6,246 nt of DNA from the NCBI GenBank assembly GCA_027062985.1, contig JAMOSR010000086.1, forward strand, positions 1 through 6,246, in the 5' to 3' direction. The notes beneath the pieces are model-generated. The model saw only the letters and a list, made by a program, of their open reading frames with translations, was not told the origin of the DNA and searched no databases. This stretch comes from Nautiliaceae bacterium (GTDB lineage: Bacteria > Campylobacterota > Campylobacteria > Campylobacterales > Nautiliaceae). Below are positions 6,135-6,246 of the stretch, piece by piece (positions within the stretch are counted from its first letter, which is position 1; every line of letters begins with the position of its first letter). Made by a program: the position numbers and the translations under genes.

Positions 6135-6176
6135 CTTTTTCGAAGTGTTAAAAAATTTGCACTCTTGTTGAGTGTA
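6124..6176 (+). repeat. Two related stem-loops sharing TTTGCACT
   Basis: TTTGCACT occurs at 6121-6128 and 6156-6163. Each copy pairs with a following AGTGT: GCACTT/AAGTGT (6124-6129 with 6143-6148, one G-U pair) and TGCACTC/GAGTGTA (6158-6164 with 6170-6176, one G-U pair, TTGTT loop). No T-run follows either stem. They may be the end of the tRNA transcript or a leader structure of the gene to the right. Confidence 0.4.
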
Positions 6177-6226
6177 TTTAGTCAGTGCCAAGAAAAGATA
6201 AATGTAAGAGATGTTTTGTGCTTTGG

Positions 6227-6232
6227 TATAAT
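6227..6232 (+). promoter_or_regulatory. Candidate -10 box for a gene right of the window
   Basis: TATAAT follows TTTGG; there is no clear -35 box 17 bp upstream (GTAAGA). The predicted start near 6239 coincides with the ribosome binding site at 6239-6244, so the leader would be very short. It may not be the real promoter. Confidence 0.4.
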
Positions 6233-6238
6233 AATATA

Positions 6239-6244
6239 AAGGAG
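6239..6244 (+). promoter_or_regulatory. Ribosome binding site of a gene starting beyond the right edge
   Basis: AAGGAG followed by CG ends the window. The same AAGGAGCG string precedes batD here, so a start codon is expected within about ten bases past the edge. No coding sequence of that gene is visible. Confidence 0.5.
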
Positions 6245-6246
6245 CG

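Overview
The window is low-GC DNA rich in Lys, Ile and Phe codons, with heavy use of AAA and ATA. It holds one long minus-strand operon and one plus-strand tRNA cluster, transcribed divergently from a short AT-rich intergenic region. The base composition, tight gene packing, bacterial tRNAs with encoded CCA, strong -10 boxes with weak -35 boxes, and protein style all suggest a Campylobacterota bacterium, perhaps of the Nautilia/Caminibacter type. That placement is inference from style, not from a database match.

Minus strand, 5522 down to 1 (and beyond): a complete MoxR-Bat (Bacteroides aerotolerance type) gene set in the order moxR AAA+ ATPase, DUF58 protein, small DUF4381-like membrane protein, BatA (von Willebrand A), BatB (von Willebrand A), BatC (TPR) and BatD. 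BatD runs off the left edge. Every gene overlaps the next by 1, 4 or 13 nt, so the seven form one translationally coupled unit. The family picture is a membrane-anchored complex. A cytoplasmic MoxR ATPase remodels or loads metal-dependent VWA proteins. DUF58 and the DUF4381-like protein act as adaptors. BatA and BatB expose VWA domains between membrane helices. BatC and BatD supply scaffolding on the periplasmic side. The client of such complexes is unsettled, with envelope integrity and oxidative-stress tolerance proposed in other bacteria.

Only BatA keeps an intact metal-binding MIDAS motif. BatB and the DUF58 protein have lost key residues at the same site, which suggests one metal-dependent and two structural VWA-type partners.

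Plus strand, 5613 to 5984: a near-consensus sigma70 promoter drives four tRNA genes, Lys(TTT), Glu(TTC), Asp(GTC) and Val(TAC), 1 to 3 nt apart. The last 262 nt hold a perfect short palindrome, a 36-codon ORF with a CPKC motif (weakly supported), two related stem-loops, and a -10 box and ribosome binding site that point to a further plus-strand gene starting just outside the window.

No mobile element, CRISPR array or large repeat is visible, and no gene-free stretch exceeds 300 nt.
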